64,000 nucleotides of DNA from Grammothele lineata (Eukaryota > Basidiomycota > Agaricomycetes > Polyporales > Polyporaceae). The position numbers and the translations under genes were made by a program. The notes under the pieces were generated by a model. That model was not told the origin of the DNA, did not search any database, and was given only the letters and a program-made list of their open reading frames with translations. Position 1 is the stretch's first letter. Each line of letters opens with the position of its first letter. The stretch covers positions 124,001-188,000 of the forward strand of contig NDFF03000028.1 of NCBI GenBank assembly GCA_002150815.3. Direction: 5' to 3'. Positions 23,696 to 35,581 of the stretch are shown here, one piece after another.

Positions 23696-25763
23696 ATGTC
23701 TGAAGGGAACTTTCCAGCGGGGCCGATAGGCTATTGGCCAAAGTGAGTTGTGTTCAATCCGTCGAGGCTGTCATGCCACTCATACTATGCAGTGTCGGCA
23801 TTAGCCTGATAGGAGGTGGTCTGAACGCATTGTGAGTGCAGCTCATACTCCGCAATATTCTTGCGGGAGCTCATTCTTCCCGTCGTTGCGGTGACAGCCT
23901 TTTCGGAAGCAAGTCCACGATATTCTTTGTATCTCTACTGACAATCTCACGCATGTCATAGTTGCCTTTTGTCAGGCCATCTACTACTTCCAGCACCACT
24001 ATGCCACTGATCGATATTTCCTCAAAATTCTGGTACGCCAGGCGGGCGCTCTAGTATTCCCAACGTCGACGCTGACATCCCCCAGGTCACGTTCATGATA
24101 TGCGTCAATGCTGCGCACCTCGTCTGCTACGTCTACACAAGTGAGCTCCCAATCTCTCTTTTGGCCCAAGGCACCTAATAATTCGATGCATCTAGCGTGG
24201 GTTTATGCCATCCCCTTCCATGGAACACGAGGTGTGACAAAACTATATCTCCCATGGTCAGGATCTTAATTCGAACCGCCTTCATGTACGCTAAGCATTC
24301 TCATTACATTCTACAGGCCTACACACGTAAGTAGCTGGATCATCCTCAGCTCGCAGGTGTTGACCGATCAACCTGTGCCGGCAGGCTACCATCGACATCA
24401 ATGTGAGGCCCTTGGCATAGCATAACCCAGTTATCGGTTACTGACGGATGGATTTCGTAGAGCACTGCGGTCCTTATATTGCAGCTGTGAGTTTTCGCCG
24501 TATTCCCCAGATGACTCGCACGTAGTAAACTTGACTTCATTCCATGGTCAGATTCTTCCTTAAGAGGATATGGGCTGGTGAATATCTCCGGCCGTGTTTC
24601 TGCATGCTACTGTCTCATGTCTCCTAGTCAGCCGCAACAAGCTCATCACAGGAATCCTGGTAGGTCTTTCGACTGCTACTTGTCGTTTGATCTCAACTTA
24701 GATTTCCTCACAGTTTTTGTTCGTTCTGACGACATTTGGTGAGTAACCGTATCCCTTCATGTGCTACCTGTACCTGGTGCTCATTTACCACGGGACGGAA
24801 GTGTTGGGAATCCGTAGGTCGTATTCTCCCCTCTCGTAGGCATAGACACTGAACAATCCTGTCTTCAGTTTTTGGAACTCTACAGTACGTACCGTCACAT
24901 GACATGCAACCAACGTGAAGTCTCGTTGTTCACGCCTGCCCGTCAAGTTTCAAATTATCGGGTTTCGGCAGTGCATACGTGAGCTCAATTCATTGAACGT
25001 CCCAACGAGTTGTCGCGCATCTCACAAACTGTTCTTTACAGCAAGTGCAGAGAGCACTTGGTTCCATCCTGGCATTCACAGATGTCTCCCTCACCAGCAC
25101 ACTTATCTTCTACCTTGCTTGGCAAGGGAAGCAAGGCATAAGGTGAGCATTCCTGCGGATTACTCTGTCGCGCTAATTAGTTGGTTTCGTGGCTTAGAGC
25201 GCAATTGCTCGTCAAGAGACTGGTACGCCCATTACGCCGCTCTTGCGCCTCACCTACTGAACAATTTATCACAGATCCTCTACGCGTTCACAACCGGAGT
25301 ACTGACCGCGTAAGCTTTCGTTAACCTGCATCTCGAAACTATGTCCTCACTCCGGATGACGGATGGGCCATTTTCCAGCATCTGCACTGTCGTCGCCCTC
25401 CTCTGGGTAAGACTCCTTTCGCCAGTAATCATAGTGCCATCCTCATCACACCACCGCGCCCCCAGAACATCACGGATCGGAACAGCTTAACGCCAACAAT
25501 GCTCTACGACCTGAGCGTTAGCCGTACGTTCCTCCCTGCCCTCAGCCCCTCGATCCACCGTCACTTACCTCAGTATCTCGCCTCGCACAGTGTACAACTG
25601 CTCATTCCTTGCGAGTCTCAACGCGCGCGGAAGCCTGCGCGCCAAGTGGAACTCGTCCGACGCCGACGTGGCGGTGCTCCCCCAGACGGCGACTACCACA
25701 ATGTCGTTCGCGCGAGGTGCGGACACCATCCACCGGACGGTCTCCTCTGCGAGTCAAGTTTGA
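23696..25763 (+). CDS. DUF6534-type multi-pass membrane protein
   Basis: A heavily split gene of more than ten short exons. The ATG at 23696 gives MSEGNFPAGPIGYWPK and then VGISLIGGGLNAL (exons 23696-23742, 23793-23831). Next come AFCQAIYYFQHHYATDRYFLKIL (23962-24032), VTFMICVNAAHLVCYVYT (24086-24140) and WVYAIPFHGTR (24196-24231). Later blocks are FFLKRIW plus VSRNKLITGIL, ALGSILAFTDVSLTSTLIFY, ILYAFTTGVLTA and SICTVVALLW. It ends YNCSFLASLNARGSLRAKWN ... ASQV with a stop at 25761-25763. The order of these blocks is that of the DUF6534 family: early Tyr-rich loop, RIW motif, and C-terminal LLASLNAR. I could not settle one small exon near 23880-23950 because the phases there do not close. The family is common in mushrooms and its function is unknown. 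Confidence 0.82.
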
Positions 25764-26167
25764 GGAGGACACATGATTGTGTCCCCTCAGCTCGAGAAGT
25801 TTCCGTGGAGTCACGGGTTATTATAACGCCAAAAAAGATGGGGATGAGCAGGACGCCGCCCGCGTGGCTGTCGGGAAGACATATACCAGGCACTCGAAGG
25901 ACGTTAGCAGGATCGAGGACAGTTTTGTATGTTATCGCGCAGTGATACCTCTCCGGCTCTTTACCAGGTGGCAGGCATGTACCAGTACGTGACAGCACGC
26001 GAGACTTGATAGCTATGGTCGCATATTCCCAGGAAGTACTCGTCAAGTATTGTACGATAGCGCTCCATCTGCATTTGAAAGCATATGTTTGGTTTTTGTG
26101 GCACTCTACACGAGCCGAACCCTGGTACAACATGGGTTGCTACAACCGACACAAACATAGTACCCAT
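25764..26167. other. Convergent intergenic stretch
   Basis: 3' ends of the DUF6534 gene (+) and the queuosine-salvage gene (-). No further coding signal. Confidence 0.4.
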
Positions 26168-27679
26168 TTAGAAGTATGCCATGCCCCTTAGCGCAAACCG
26201 CTCCAACTTCCGATAGTCCGGCCTGTCCTTCGCGACTGCCCAGAGCCACGCGTCGAGCTCGGGAGGGGTGAGCTCCGCAAGCCACGGGTATTCTCCCCGC
26301 GCCTGTTCAAGCGTACGCGCGTGCACGACGAGCAGCTCGCACGCGTCGATCGCCGCGGCGCGCAGTGCGAACGCCTGTTCCTCTGTTAGGAGCGGGCCTT
26401 CCTTCGGAGGGGCCTTGATCTGCGCCACAACGGGCTCTTGGGGGACCGGCGCGGCGAGGAGTGAAGCGAGTGTTGCGGGGTCACGAGCGGTGGGGAAGAG
26501 GGACGCCAGGCCGAGCGAAGGGGAGGAGGTCGAGAGGTCGAGTACGCCGAGGTGGACGAGTAGGGAGGGGATCACGTTGTCGGAGAAGATAGGGAGGTGG
26601 GCAGTGTCGGGCAGGGGCACGGAAGGGGGGTTGGATTTGCCGAAGCGGAGGGAGATGGCGTGCAAGGTGAGCATGGCTTTCTTGAAACAGTAGACGGCTG
26701 CGAAGGGAAAAGGAATGAGCTGAGCGAGCGAGCGGTAAAAGATGGATTGTGCCCGAGCTTACGCTCGCCCTGAACGAGAGCCATATCCCGGAAAGCGGGG
26801 ATACCGCGCACCAACTACATGGAAGGTCAATCAGGATTTGTAAGTGAAGAATCGAAATGGTAACCTACCCGCTCCAGCGCGACATCGCACATGTCTCCTC
26901 CAGCAGCCTTCGCCTTCTCACCTTCCTTGAGCGCCTCAAGCACGAAGCTACCCAGATCGGGGTACCCTCCAGCCTCCAACGCCTCGCCCGTCTCGTTGAG
27001 CGTGCGTGCGATGATCTGCACGATCTCCCAGACAGGACCTCCCAACTCGCCCACTGTCACACCAGGGATCTTCTCGTGCGGGCGCTCCACGTGGATGGCG
27101 TCCGTGACGCGCATAAGGTCCGCGACGGTAGCTGCGCCGATCTCGCGCATCCCGCGCGCGGAGAAGTAGTCCCCGGCGCCCGCGGTGGACGAGATATATG
27201 CGGCGAAGACGAAGGCACGAATGTTGTCGAACGCGCCACGCCCGGTGGCGATGTGCAGCGGCACGCGATAGCCGGAGGCGAAGTTCAGGAGGGAAAGCAC
27301 GGAGAGGACGTTGAGCTCTTGCGCGGCGGAGCTGAAGTTGAGCGGGAGAGACATGCCGTGTGCGTAACGGAGGCGTTCGTAGGTGCCAGTGAAGGCAGGG
27401 GATAGGAGAAAGGCTGACATGTCCTCCTCGCCAATCTACGGAAAGAGATTGCACAGCAGAAATCAGCCATATTCGAGAATATACAGGGTTCAAACACTTC
27501 GTCCTTTAGGCGGAGGATCGAGCTCCACCGCCTTGCTGAGGCTGCAGAAGAAATGTTCCTCGCTCGTTTGACTTCCGAAATGAACTCACATTGATGTTTG
27601 CCTTGATCCGGGCAGCCTTGGAAGACTCCCGGACGGCCTTTATATACTGACCTGTAGCGGGGAATGGGATGGAGGACAT
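26168..27679 (-). CDS. Queuosine-salvage protein (DUF2419 family, queuosine nucleosidase-like)
   Basis: Model complement(join(26168..26697,26763..26814,26869..27435,27590..27679)), 412 aa. The true start is the ATG at 27679 (MSSIPFPATG, then AVRESSKAARIKANIN). A later ATG at 27420 starts the longest frame but would cut off the conserved N terminus, and the 27436-27589 intron joins in phase to IGEEDMSAFLLSPAF. Conserved blocks: LNVLSVLSLLNFASGYRVPL, GRGAFDNIRAFVFAAYI, IPGVTVGELGGPVWEIVQ, NETGEALEAGGYPDLGSFVL, the VRGIPAFRDMALVQGE exon, VYCFKKAMLTLHAISLRF and DNVIPSLLVHLGVL. Known role: hydrolyses queuosine (5'-phosphate) to free the base queuine for tRNA-guanine transglycosylase. Length and order match fungal homologues. 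Confidence 0.9.
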
Positions 27680-28282
27680 CACTGCAGATCTCTGACAAGG
27701 ACTGCGTTTTAGATCACTAGAGGGGGAAAATCCTTGTGAGCAAAGATTCCCCTGCTTAAGAACTTGTCACACATCGTACGTTCTTCGCGGGCCCGATGAT
27801 TGCACTAGCAACGATGACTCGGATCCCTGCAAGACGCGTCTGGTAAGCCCTCGCTCGACCCGAGACGCCTTCAAGCTCATCCCGGTATCGGCCGGCGATC
27901 GGTCCGAATGCGGCAAGAGCCCGATACTGGCTCGACGAGCGAACGCAGCAGTTTCATCCGTCGAAAACCATCTCGGACCCGCGTTGGAAGTGACACATCT
28001 AGACTAATGCTAGCCACTCTGCGACCTCATGAACGACTGGTCAGAAATAGACCCGCATTCATAAATACCACTGGTACCCACCGATTCCGACGCTGGTTAC
28101 AAGGAGCTGAGACCTGGGAACCCACTACACGAAACTCTCACACGTAAAAGTGTTTCAAGGACGAAGGTGAGAGAAGCAAGCCATGGAACAGTGAACAAGG
28201 GATCGCGGTAAATGTCCCAGGGATTGTACGATAAGATTACATGCAGATACAGCAGATACACGTCGACCCAGCCTCACGCGAG
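27680..28282. other. Intergenic, promoter of the queuosine-salvage gene
   Basis: About 600 bp between two minus-strand genes. No coding signal seen. Confidence 0.45.
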
Positions 28283-29753
28283 CTACCGGCCCGCTCTTGC
28301 GAACCAGGCTTTCTGCGCGCCGCACGTTGCGTTGGTACAACCCGGACACCGAAGCCCCAACTGCAAACTCGTCGGACCCGCCTTGCCAGAGGAATACTCC
28401 TTCAGGTGCGACGCGGCGAGGTCTGCCAGTGCGCGAATGAACACAGGCGAGTCGTTCAGCGACTCCGCTCTGTGAACCTCAATACCGTGCTGAAAGCCTA
28501 GTCAGCCGACGCTCAATGGGACTTGGGGAGAGCACATACCTCTCTTGCCTCCTTAGCGTATTCCAGGTCGAGTTCGTAGAGCGTCTCGATGTGGTCGCTT
28601 GTGAACGCAATGGGTACTAGGACGACCTTCTTGCGATTCAGCCTCGCGAGGCCCTTGAGCGCTTCACCCGTCTGCATGCCCATCCACGCCGAGGGTCCGA
28701 CCTGCGACTGCCACACAAGGCGGTACGGATTCGAGTGCCCGAGCCGGTCCATAACAGCGGAGACGGTCGCGGAGACCTCCAGGATGTAGGGGTCTCCGCG
28801 GTTCACAACAGACATGGGGAGCGAATGCGCCGAGAAGAGCAACACGACGTCCGACCGGTCTTCCGTGGGGAACTTGGCGAGCGCGCGCTCAATATTTTGT
28901 GCGACAGCCTGTGACGTGTGTGAGACACGGTCGGCGAGATGGCAGGGAACGGGGGAGGGAGATCGGAGAGCACTTACCTCAATGAAGCCGGGATGCGTCC
29001 CCCACCGGTCAATCACGCTCCACTCCACATCGCCCGCCTCGCCCGCCTTTCCTCGCCTGTAAAGCTCGTTGAGGCTGCTGCCGGTTGTCGAACAGCTGTA
29101 CTGCGGGTACTGCGTGAACGCAACGGCGCGCCTCACGCCGTCGGCCTTCATCTGCGCCGCGGTGGCATCCGTGAGCGGGCGGGCGTAGCGAAAGGCGACG
29201 TACGCCTTGTGTGGCGCGGTCGCAGGGTGTAGTTCATCGAGCAGCGCGGCCATGCGCTCGCCCTGGAGCTGTGTATAGTGCAGAATGGGCGAGCCCCCAC
29301 CGATGTCGGTGTATTGCTGCTCGATTTGTGGGGTGCGTCGTTTCGCAATAAGCGGCGCGAGGACAGACTGGAAGGGTAGCGGTATGAGGTCCCCGTCCGA
29401 GAAGAGGTTCTGGAGGAAGTCGTGTGTCTCGGCGACCTGAAGAAACCGGGAGGAAGGTGTTCGTTCGGAATCTAGGGCTAGCCTCGGAGGCAGTAGAATG
29501 AACGTACCGTCGACGGCCCTCCCATGTTCAGCATAACGATGGCTACATTCGCGCTGAGTTAGCCTTCTCTGGAACGGTCCCGAGGTCTAGCGTACCTGTT
29601 GGGCTAGAAAGACGCGTCAGGACCGTGCATATAGTCTCGTGACGAGGTTTAAAATGCTTACCTCTTGCCCGCCGTGGGCGCATTGTGTAGCGTCGCGAGG
29701 GAGCGGGTGAGTGAGCGGGTCAGCGCGGTCGTTCGCCGAACGTAGGCGGCCAT
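28283..29753 (-). CDS. HEM15: Ferrochelatase, mitochondrial
   Basis: Inserts Fe2+ into protoporphyrin IX, the last step of heme synthesis, at the inner mitochondrial membrane. Model complement(join(28283..28489,28540..28908,28978..29436,29508..29542,29596..29603,29662..29753)), 389 aa. The first 30 residues are Arg/Ser/Thr/Leu-rich with no acids, a mitochondrial presequence. Then [14 protein letters not shown], the [17 protein letters not shown] block, [69 protein letters not shown] and [19 protein letters not shown]. Near the end, C-P-G-C-x4-C at 369, 372 and 377 matches the spacing of the [2Fe-2S] ligands known in animal and fission-yeast enzymes; a fourth cysteine must come from the core. 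Exon 2 is an 8-nt microexon (29596-29603), required to keep the frame. Confidence 0.95.
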
Positions 29754-32024
29754 GGCGGTGGTGTGTGGTCCAGACGGGGCGGCGAGAGAAGTATATGAAG
29801 CCGCGCCTGGCGGGTGGGAGGATCCAATGGGAACCGGACCATTTTCCGTGCGACCGGGACCCACGGACGCGACGTCACTGTCTGGTAAGCAGCGGTAATA
29901 ACCGGGGGGCTTACCTTCCGCTTACCCGAGCTAACAAGACTAATGCCGGTCTACCAGTCCAACTAACAAGTCTTACAGCGAGTCGCTTACGAGTCTCGCC
30001 GGCTTCCACGATGGGCCGCGTCCGGATGACGAGCACTCCTCCAGCGATCGGTCCATGACCGTCGGCGAGAGCGTCGCCGTCTGCCTTTTGCCCCTGCCAC
30101 GTTGCGCCCCCGATGCGCTCTCACCATGGGAAAACAGCAGGCCGCCCGGCGACTCTCGACATGCACGAGAACACACGGGACACGTCGCCTCAATGCCCGC
30201 GCGCGTCGCACACAGTTCATGGCGGTACGATCATTCTCTCACACCTGCATAGGTCTTACAAGTTGATGCGCCCTAGCCTGTGTATACATCCATATTTTCT
30301 ATGCGTCAGGGATCTCTACACCCCTGCGTGTAGATGAAACGGAACCTCAGTGAGGCCCAGCTTGCTCAATTCAGGAGAAGAAGCTACCGGCCATCCCAAG
30401 GCTGTAAAAATGCCTAGTGGTCATCGGAACATCCAACAGGACGCCCCCTTCGTAATACAGGCTGTATTCCGGAGAGGCGGGGGTTGTAGCTCCCATCGTA
30501 GTGACACGCCGTGCTCAGCAGGAACTATGCTCCTCAGGCTGAGGCCTAAGGACGTTGCGTAACTAAGACTCGCGTTCTCGCTAGCCTCTGTCAACCCGGC
30601 TGCGTCGTTGCATACTCGGCCAGAGCCCAACTGAGGTTCCCGCCTACCTGTGTTCAATTGCTATCCTGTATTGACCCACTTGCCTCGGATACGAACTGTT
30701 GGTTTGGGTCCCCTGTTCCTTAGGCCTGTGTCTCCCTACTCACCCCTCAAGTCGGTTCCCCCTGCTTTGCACAGCACGCCCGCCGGGGTCAACTCAGTGC
30801 GTAATTCTGATTCTCAGCTGTCTTGAAGTCCGATCGTATTTCTGATCAAAATACTCTGGCGGAAGGACAGCGGTGTCAGCCGCTTACATAGTACTGCTAT
30901 GCAGCAAGCTCTGAACCCAATCTCTGTACCGCAGCGTAGGCAGAGTGACGGCATGAGTACCCTCCGCCGGAAGATCGCCGCCCCCTTGCTGTTCAGGGTG
31001 CTTCTCTTCTTTTCCATCTTGTGACGAGGATGTCCAGCGCCTCTAAGATTGTTACATGTTGTCGGGAGCTTCTGCCGCCAAACCGCACCCTCAGCCCCCT
31101 TCTGTCCTAGCATTCCTTGTATTCGCACGCACGGACGCAAATTCAAGTCGACCGTCAAGGTTCACTTCCTGTACGGCTGCTTCTGCTACGGTTCCCGGCG
31201 CCGATGCCTGTCAATGAACGGCGCACGTCAGGCTACCGATACCGCAATAGATTTTGTGCTGAGCATCGCAAAAAGGCTGTTTTGCTCAGGCTATCGATAC
31301 GGGGTGCTTGGTCTGTATTTCTTGGTAGACGACCCACAGACGTTCCTCGGTCGGGAATCTAAAAGCCTCCGTAACCGGCCGTGCATCAGCCCCGACAGTG
31401 CATCAATCCCGACATTCTACCCGATCGAGCGAGCAACTGCGCACAGTGGGCCATTTCAGGTCCTATACCGCATGTGAAGCGCTCCAGTACAAACGGTGGG
31501 TACACTCCACGGACGCTTTCCATAACGTTGTATTTCTTCGATCACAGATGGGGACGGTTTGTGGCGGGGTAGGCGCGCCCGTACGCACGGGTCACACCGG
31601 TTAACATCAAAGAAAACTCTAACCGCGAGCCGCTGTGCGGCGCCGACGCCCACGTTGTGCAGTCGGAGATCAAGCCCATAGACATCCGGGAAGACGGGGA
31701 TGGGATTGCGCCCAGGTATCATTGTACAGCTTACAGAGATGTGGTAGAGACAGGGAACACGAAGAGGCAGAGAGGGTGGAGGCTACAGCTATGCGGTACA
31801 TCATGCGAGTGCGAGAGCGTACGAATAGCTACTAGTATACATTTCGAGATCAGAGGGCGGCGACGGAGGACACAGGAACCAAAATTAGGAATAATCAGTC
31901 GGGGCGAGGGACGAAGACAGCGGAGAAGAGATACCCTAGAGATATGTACAACCAACACAAAACAAGCCGATAGAAAGTGAATGACCCGAGCTCTAAGATA
32001 CCTTCGGAATAGCGGGCGGCGGTC
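29754..32024. other. Long intergenic stretch, no supported gene
   Basis: About 2.3 kb. Only short frames on both strands, no splice-consistent chain, no RNA fold I recognise. The first 150 bp are the ferrochelatase promoter. Confidence 0.45.
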
Positions 32025-33608
32025 TTAATCATCGCTCAGCTCGCCTTCCTCGCGCTCTTCCTTGGGCGGCGGACGGCTCGGCGGCGGCGGCGCTGGCACT
32101 GGCTTCACTACGGGCTTGGGTGGCAGATGCAGAGCGGGTGTTGACACGGGCTTGGGTGTTGACACGGGCTTGGGAGGCGGAGCGGGCTTAGGCGCGGGCG
32201 CGGGCTTAGGCGCAGGAGGTAAGGGCGTGACAACGTCCGGTGCAGGGGCAGGTGGGTTCGCTTTGATTGGAGTAGAGGCCTTGGTAGGCTCCGGCGGGGG
32301 TAATGGTTGCTCGGCGGGCGGTTTCACGTTCGCCCCATGGGTGTCGCCGTTGACTACGGAAGAAGTCATAGAATATGGAGTCTTCGGTGGGGGCACTTCT
32401 ACTGATGCCTCAACATTCGAGGAAGCAATATTCTCGGCGGTAGCTGTGGGCATGCGCTCGTCCGTGACATCATCGGTCTTTGTGTTGACCGGGTTGCCGT
32501 TCGGTTGAAGATGGCTGGTGGGGTCCTCGTTGTTTGCCTGCGCAGCTGACGACGTTTTCGGCGGGCGGACAGCAGCCTTCGTAGCGGCTGCAATAGATAC
32601 AGAAACCGACGTGCCGGAGGTAGCGCTACCACTCGAATCTCTACGCTTCGCCGGACGAGCCCGGGGCTTCCGCGTCCGAGCACTGCGTTTCGGCGCCTGT
32701 ACTTCTTCCTGAGGAAGCTCCTCCACTTCTCCGCTGTTCTCGGGGATCTCTTCCAGCAGGTCCGACGCGACGACGGCAGGGCCAACGAGAGGTGAGGGCG
32801 CGGCCGGGGCGGAGCTTTTAGCCGCGACACCTCGAGGGTTGCGGGTGCGTTTAGCAGGAGGAGGGAAGCCAGCATCGCCGTCGTCAGCGTCGCGACGCTT
32901 GCGCTTTGTCCCGCCGCCACCTCGTCTCTTGCGAGGACTAGGATTCCGCTCCTTGGCTGGCGCATCTTGTGATTTGTCCGCGCCGTTCAGCATCGCCTCA
33001 TCTTCCACCGTTTCGCGGGCCTTTGGTGCCGTGCGGCGGTTGCGAGACGAAGCTCGACCACCAGAGTCTGCTTCGTTCTGGTCTCCGGAGTCGTCGATGC
33101 TCACTGAGCTAGGTAGCCCCAATGTCGCGGGATCAAGTTCTGGTAAGGACATTGCCAGAGGGCCGCGGGGATGGTAGAGAGGCAGGGAAGGGACGGTGCG
33201 TTGAATAGTCGCCCTGATGGAAGAATGGAAGGGGTTGGGAGGGTACATGGCGTTGCTGACCTCTGGGGTCCGACGAGGATGAGCGCGCTCATACGGAGGC
33301 GTGGCATGCTTGCTTCGAACACCTACAAAACGCGATCATTAAACACGGTCCCACGTGATCGATTGGCTCATTAATGGGCGCCTACTTGAATAGCCTTCCC
33401 ACTGCCCAGGGTCGCCCGTTGACGGAGATTTGAAGACGTTGGCCGGCTTACGACGGCTACGGAGCGTGGATACGGGAGACGATTTAGATGTTGCGACGGA
33501 AGATGGGGTAGGAGTGTGTGAGGACGATGAAGAAGTGTCTGGGTACGCAGGGATGAGGATAGGACAGCGGGATCCCACCACGGAGGTGATGTTGTCAAAA
33601 GAATCCAT
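32025..33608 (-). CDS. Disordered, basic/Pro-rich protein of unknown function (probably nuclear)
   Basis: Model complement(join(32025..33322,33386..33608)), 506 aa, one 63-nt phase-1 intron (gtaggc...tttgtag). No folded domain is recognisable. The N-terminal 100 residues are Ser/Thr/Pro-rich. The middle has several basic clusters suitable as nuclear signals (SPRKRRGGGGTKRKRRDA, PPPAKRTRNPRG, RTRKPRARPAKRRDSS). The last 120 residues are Pro/Lys/Ala repeats (KPAPAPKPAPPPKPV, STPKPVSTP) ending in the acidic REEGELSDD. EGELSDD-type tails occur in various nuclear and RNA-processing proteins, but this is not a family assignment. It could be the low-complexity fungal version of a chromatin or RNA-binding factor. 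Confidence 0.75.
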
Positions 33609-35581
33609 GTGAATCTACCGCATCAATGTATGGAACGTGCGGCAAACGAAAACATTTATCAATGAGAGGGAGAGACATCGGCGCAAATGAAGTGACATAC
33701 TTTGTGCCGCAGTCAAAGAAACGCCTATATCCCAACAGCTAACGTTCTTGACGACGCACACTCGGCCACACGGGATAGACGCGATAGGTTAAGACTCGAA
33801 GCAAGGGACGAGATCTCAATTGAGCCGCGGAAAGTGGTATGTGGGATGCGACAAGAGGGACGGAAAAGGTTGTAGTGATGGCTGTAAGCAGAATCCGTCG
33901 AGCGGTCAGTGAGAGGCGACGGATCGGGCGACGAATCCAAACGTACCCAGATGACGTAGAGGCCGCCCTAGCTAGGAGTGTCTGATAGAACTGGGGCTGA
34001 AAGAGGCGGGTAGGCGAGGGTGGCGGGGAAAGGACGACGGACAAGGTCAGGACGACATGTAGGACGCGTAGAACCGAGGTCTGCAGACAAAAAGCGGCGG
34101 CCTGCGTCCGGCCACTCAAGCCACCCACTGGCAGCCGGGGAGCAGAGGGCCGGCCACGTGGTTATCTAATCTAATCCTCGGCGCACATGCTCGCGGGATC
34201 CAACCGGGATCGGCACCGCTCGGCTGAGCGCCCGTCTCCGACTGAGTCGGGCGCTAGGCGCTCGCATCTTCCGGGCTTGAGCTTGAGCTTGAACCTCGTC
34301 CATCCCAGCTATGAGGCCCCACCCCCTTCCTCTGTTTGCTCCCCCCCCCCTGTGCTTCGACGGCGGAGAAACGGCGTCCCTGTTTGAACTACTGCGTAAG
34401 AGGATCTCGGCGTGCTCACAAGCGCAGTCGCCGACCATACCACGGCAAAGCTTCGCAGCCAAATGGTGCGACTCCGAAACCCGGCGAACGCGAAGTACCT
34501 GTCTGCGGAAGTCCAAACCATATGGTCCGTGTTTCACTTTTGATGAGAAGTCATACCAGCTAGGAAGACACCTGCCTGCTTCAAATCGCCGGACCTGCAA
34601 GGCGCCTTCCAATATCGAGATCGTTGAAGCTGAAGCCGCATCGCCGAAGCAGTCGAAGATACCCACCCGTTGAGTAGATGCCGTCCCATGAGCACACACA
34701 GGCTTCAATGCCACAAATCTGGCGATGTCTGGCCTCGAGGGCTTTCTCCAAGGGTGCGATGCAGTTCTCGTCGCCTATTGGTTGCTAGGTAAGGCTCTTG
34801 CACGGCTCTGTACAATTAGTCGACAGAGCTTATGGCCGATTCAGGCGCTTGACCGCTGCGCCTTCCAAATGATCAATGCGACGCTTGATTTCTAGTCGGA
34901 GTGCCGAACACGGAGTTAACGTACGTGGAAGGCCCTCACAGCTCCAGTATCTGTTCGCCGGGCTCACTCTTGCAGGGGTATTTGGCATGACTCCCTAAAA
35001 GCACGTGCTTCAGCCTCTGATGCGACCCGTCCCGACAGCATATCGAGTCAATGCAAGCCCCCATCGACCTGACTCATCCCAGGTCCCTGGCTACCGAGCC
35101 CCGGCACGAGAGGACGACATACAGGTCTAAATGCTGCTATTAACACCCTCCCCCAGACGCTTGAGCACAACGCACAGCAGCCGCTGCGCCCTCTGATGTC
35201 ACTGCGTTGGGGTTCCATGTTCGGACAATGCTCCCGCATTTATCAGCACGCCTCGCCCACAGACACGCCATACGCTCCGTTCACTGCCGGCGCGCTTGTT
35301 TTTCTCCAGTCTCATATTCCCTACGGTGTGTCCTAGGCTCTTTCTTCCGGATCCGCAGAATGATTGAATATCTCTGTCTCGTATGCTGTGCATTATACTG
35401 TGACTCACGGACTCTCCCAGTACGTGTTCTCACACTGCTCTCTTCAACAAGTTGCTATAAAGAGCCTCCCCTTCGTCGGCCACAGTCATCTCATTCTACG
35501 TTGTGCATCCCTTCCACCACCGTTGCCTCCACTGCTACTTCCACCCACTCTCACACGACACCAGGGTTCCTACCTGCCACA
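33609..35581. other. Intergenic between divergent genes
   Basis: About 2 kb. A 182-codon minus frame (34166-34714) has no domain and no convincing codon pattern. There is a run of C at about 34346. The right end carries the promoter of the dsRBD-like gene. Confidence 0.4.
35456..35462 (+). promoter_or_regulatory. TATA box of the dsRBD-like gene
   Basis: TATAAAG, 120 bp upstream of the ATG at 35582, in a C/T-rich context as in other fungal core promoters. Confidence 0.55.

Noticed and set aside
27637..27646. TATATAAAGG on the minus strand as the promoter of the queuosine-salvage gene
   Set aside because: It lies inside the first coding exon (GQYIKA) once the upstream start at 27679 is used, so it is probably coincidence.
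34166..34714. 182-codon minus-strand frame
   Set aside because: No domain, no promoter, no conserved-looking segments; consistent with chance in GC-rich DNA.
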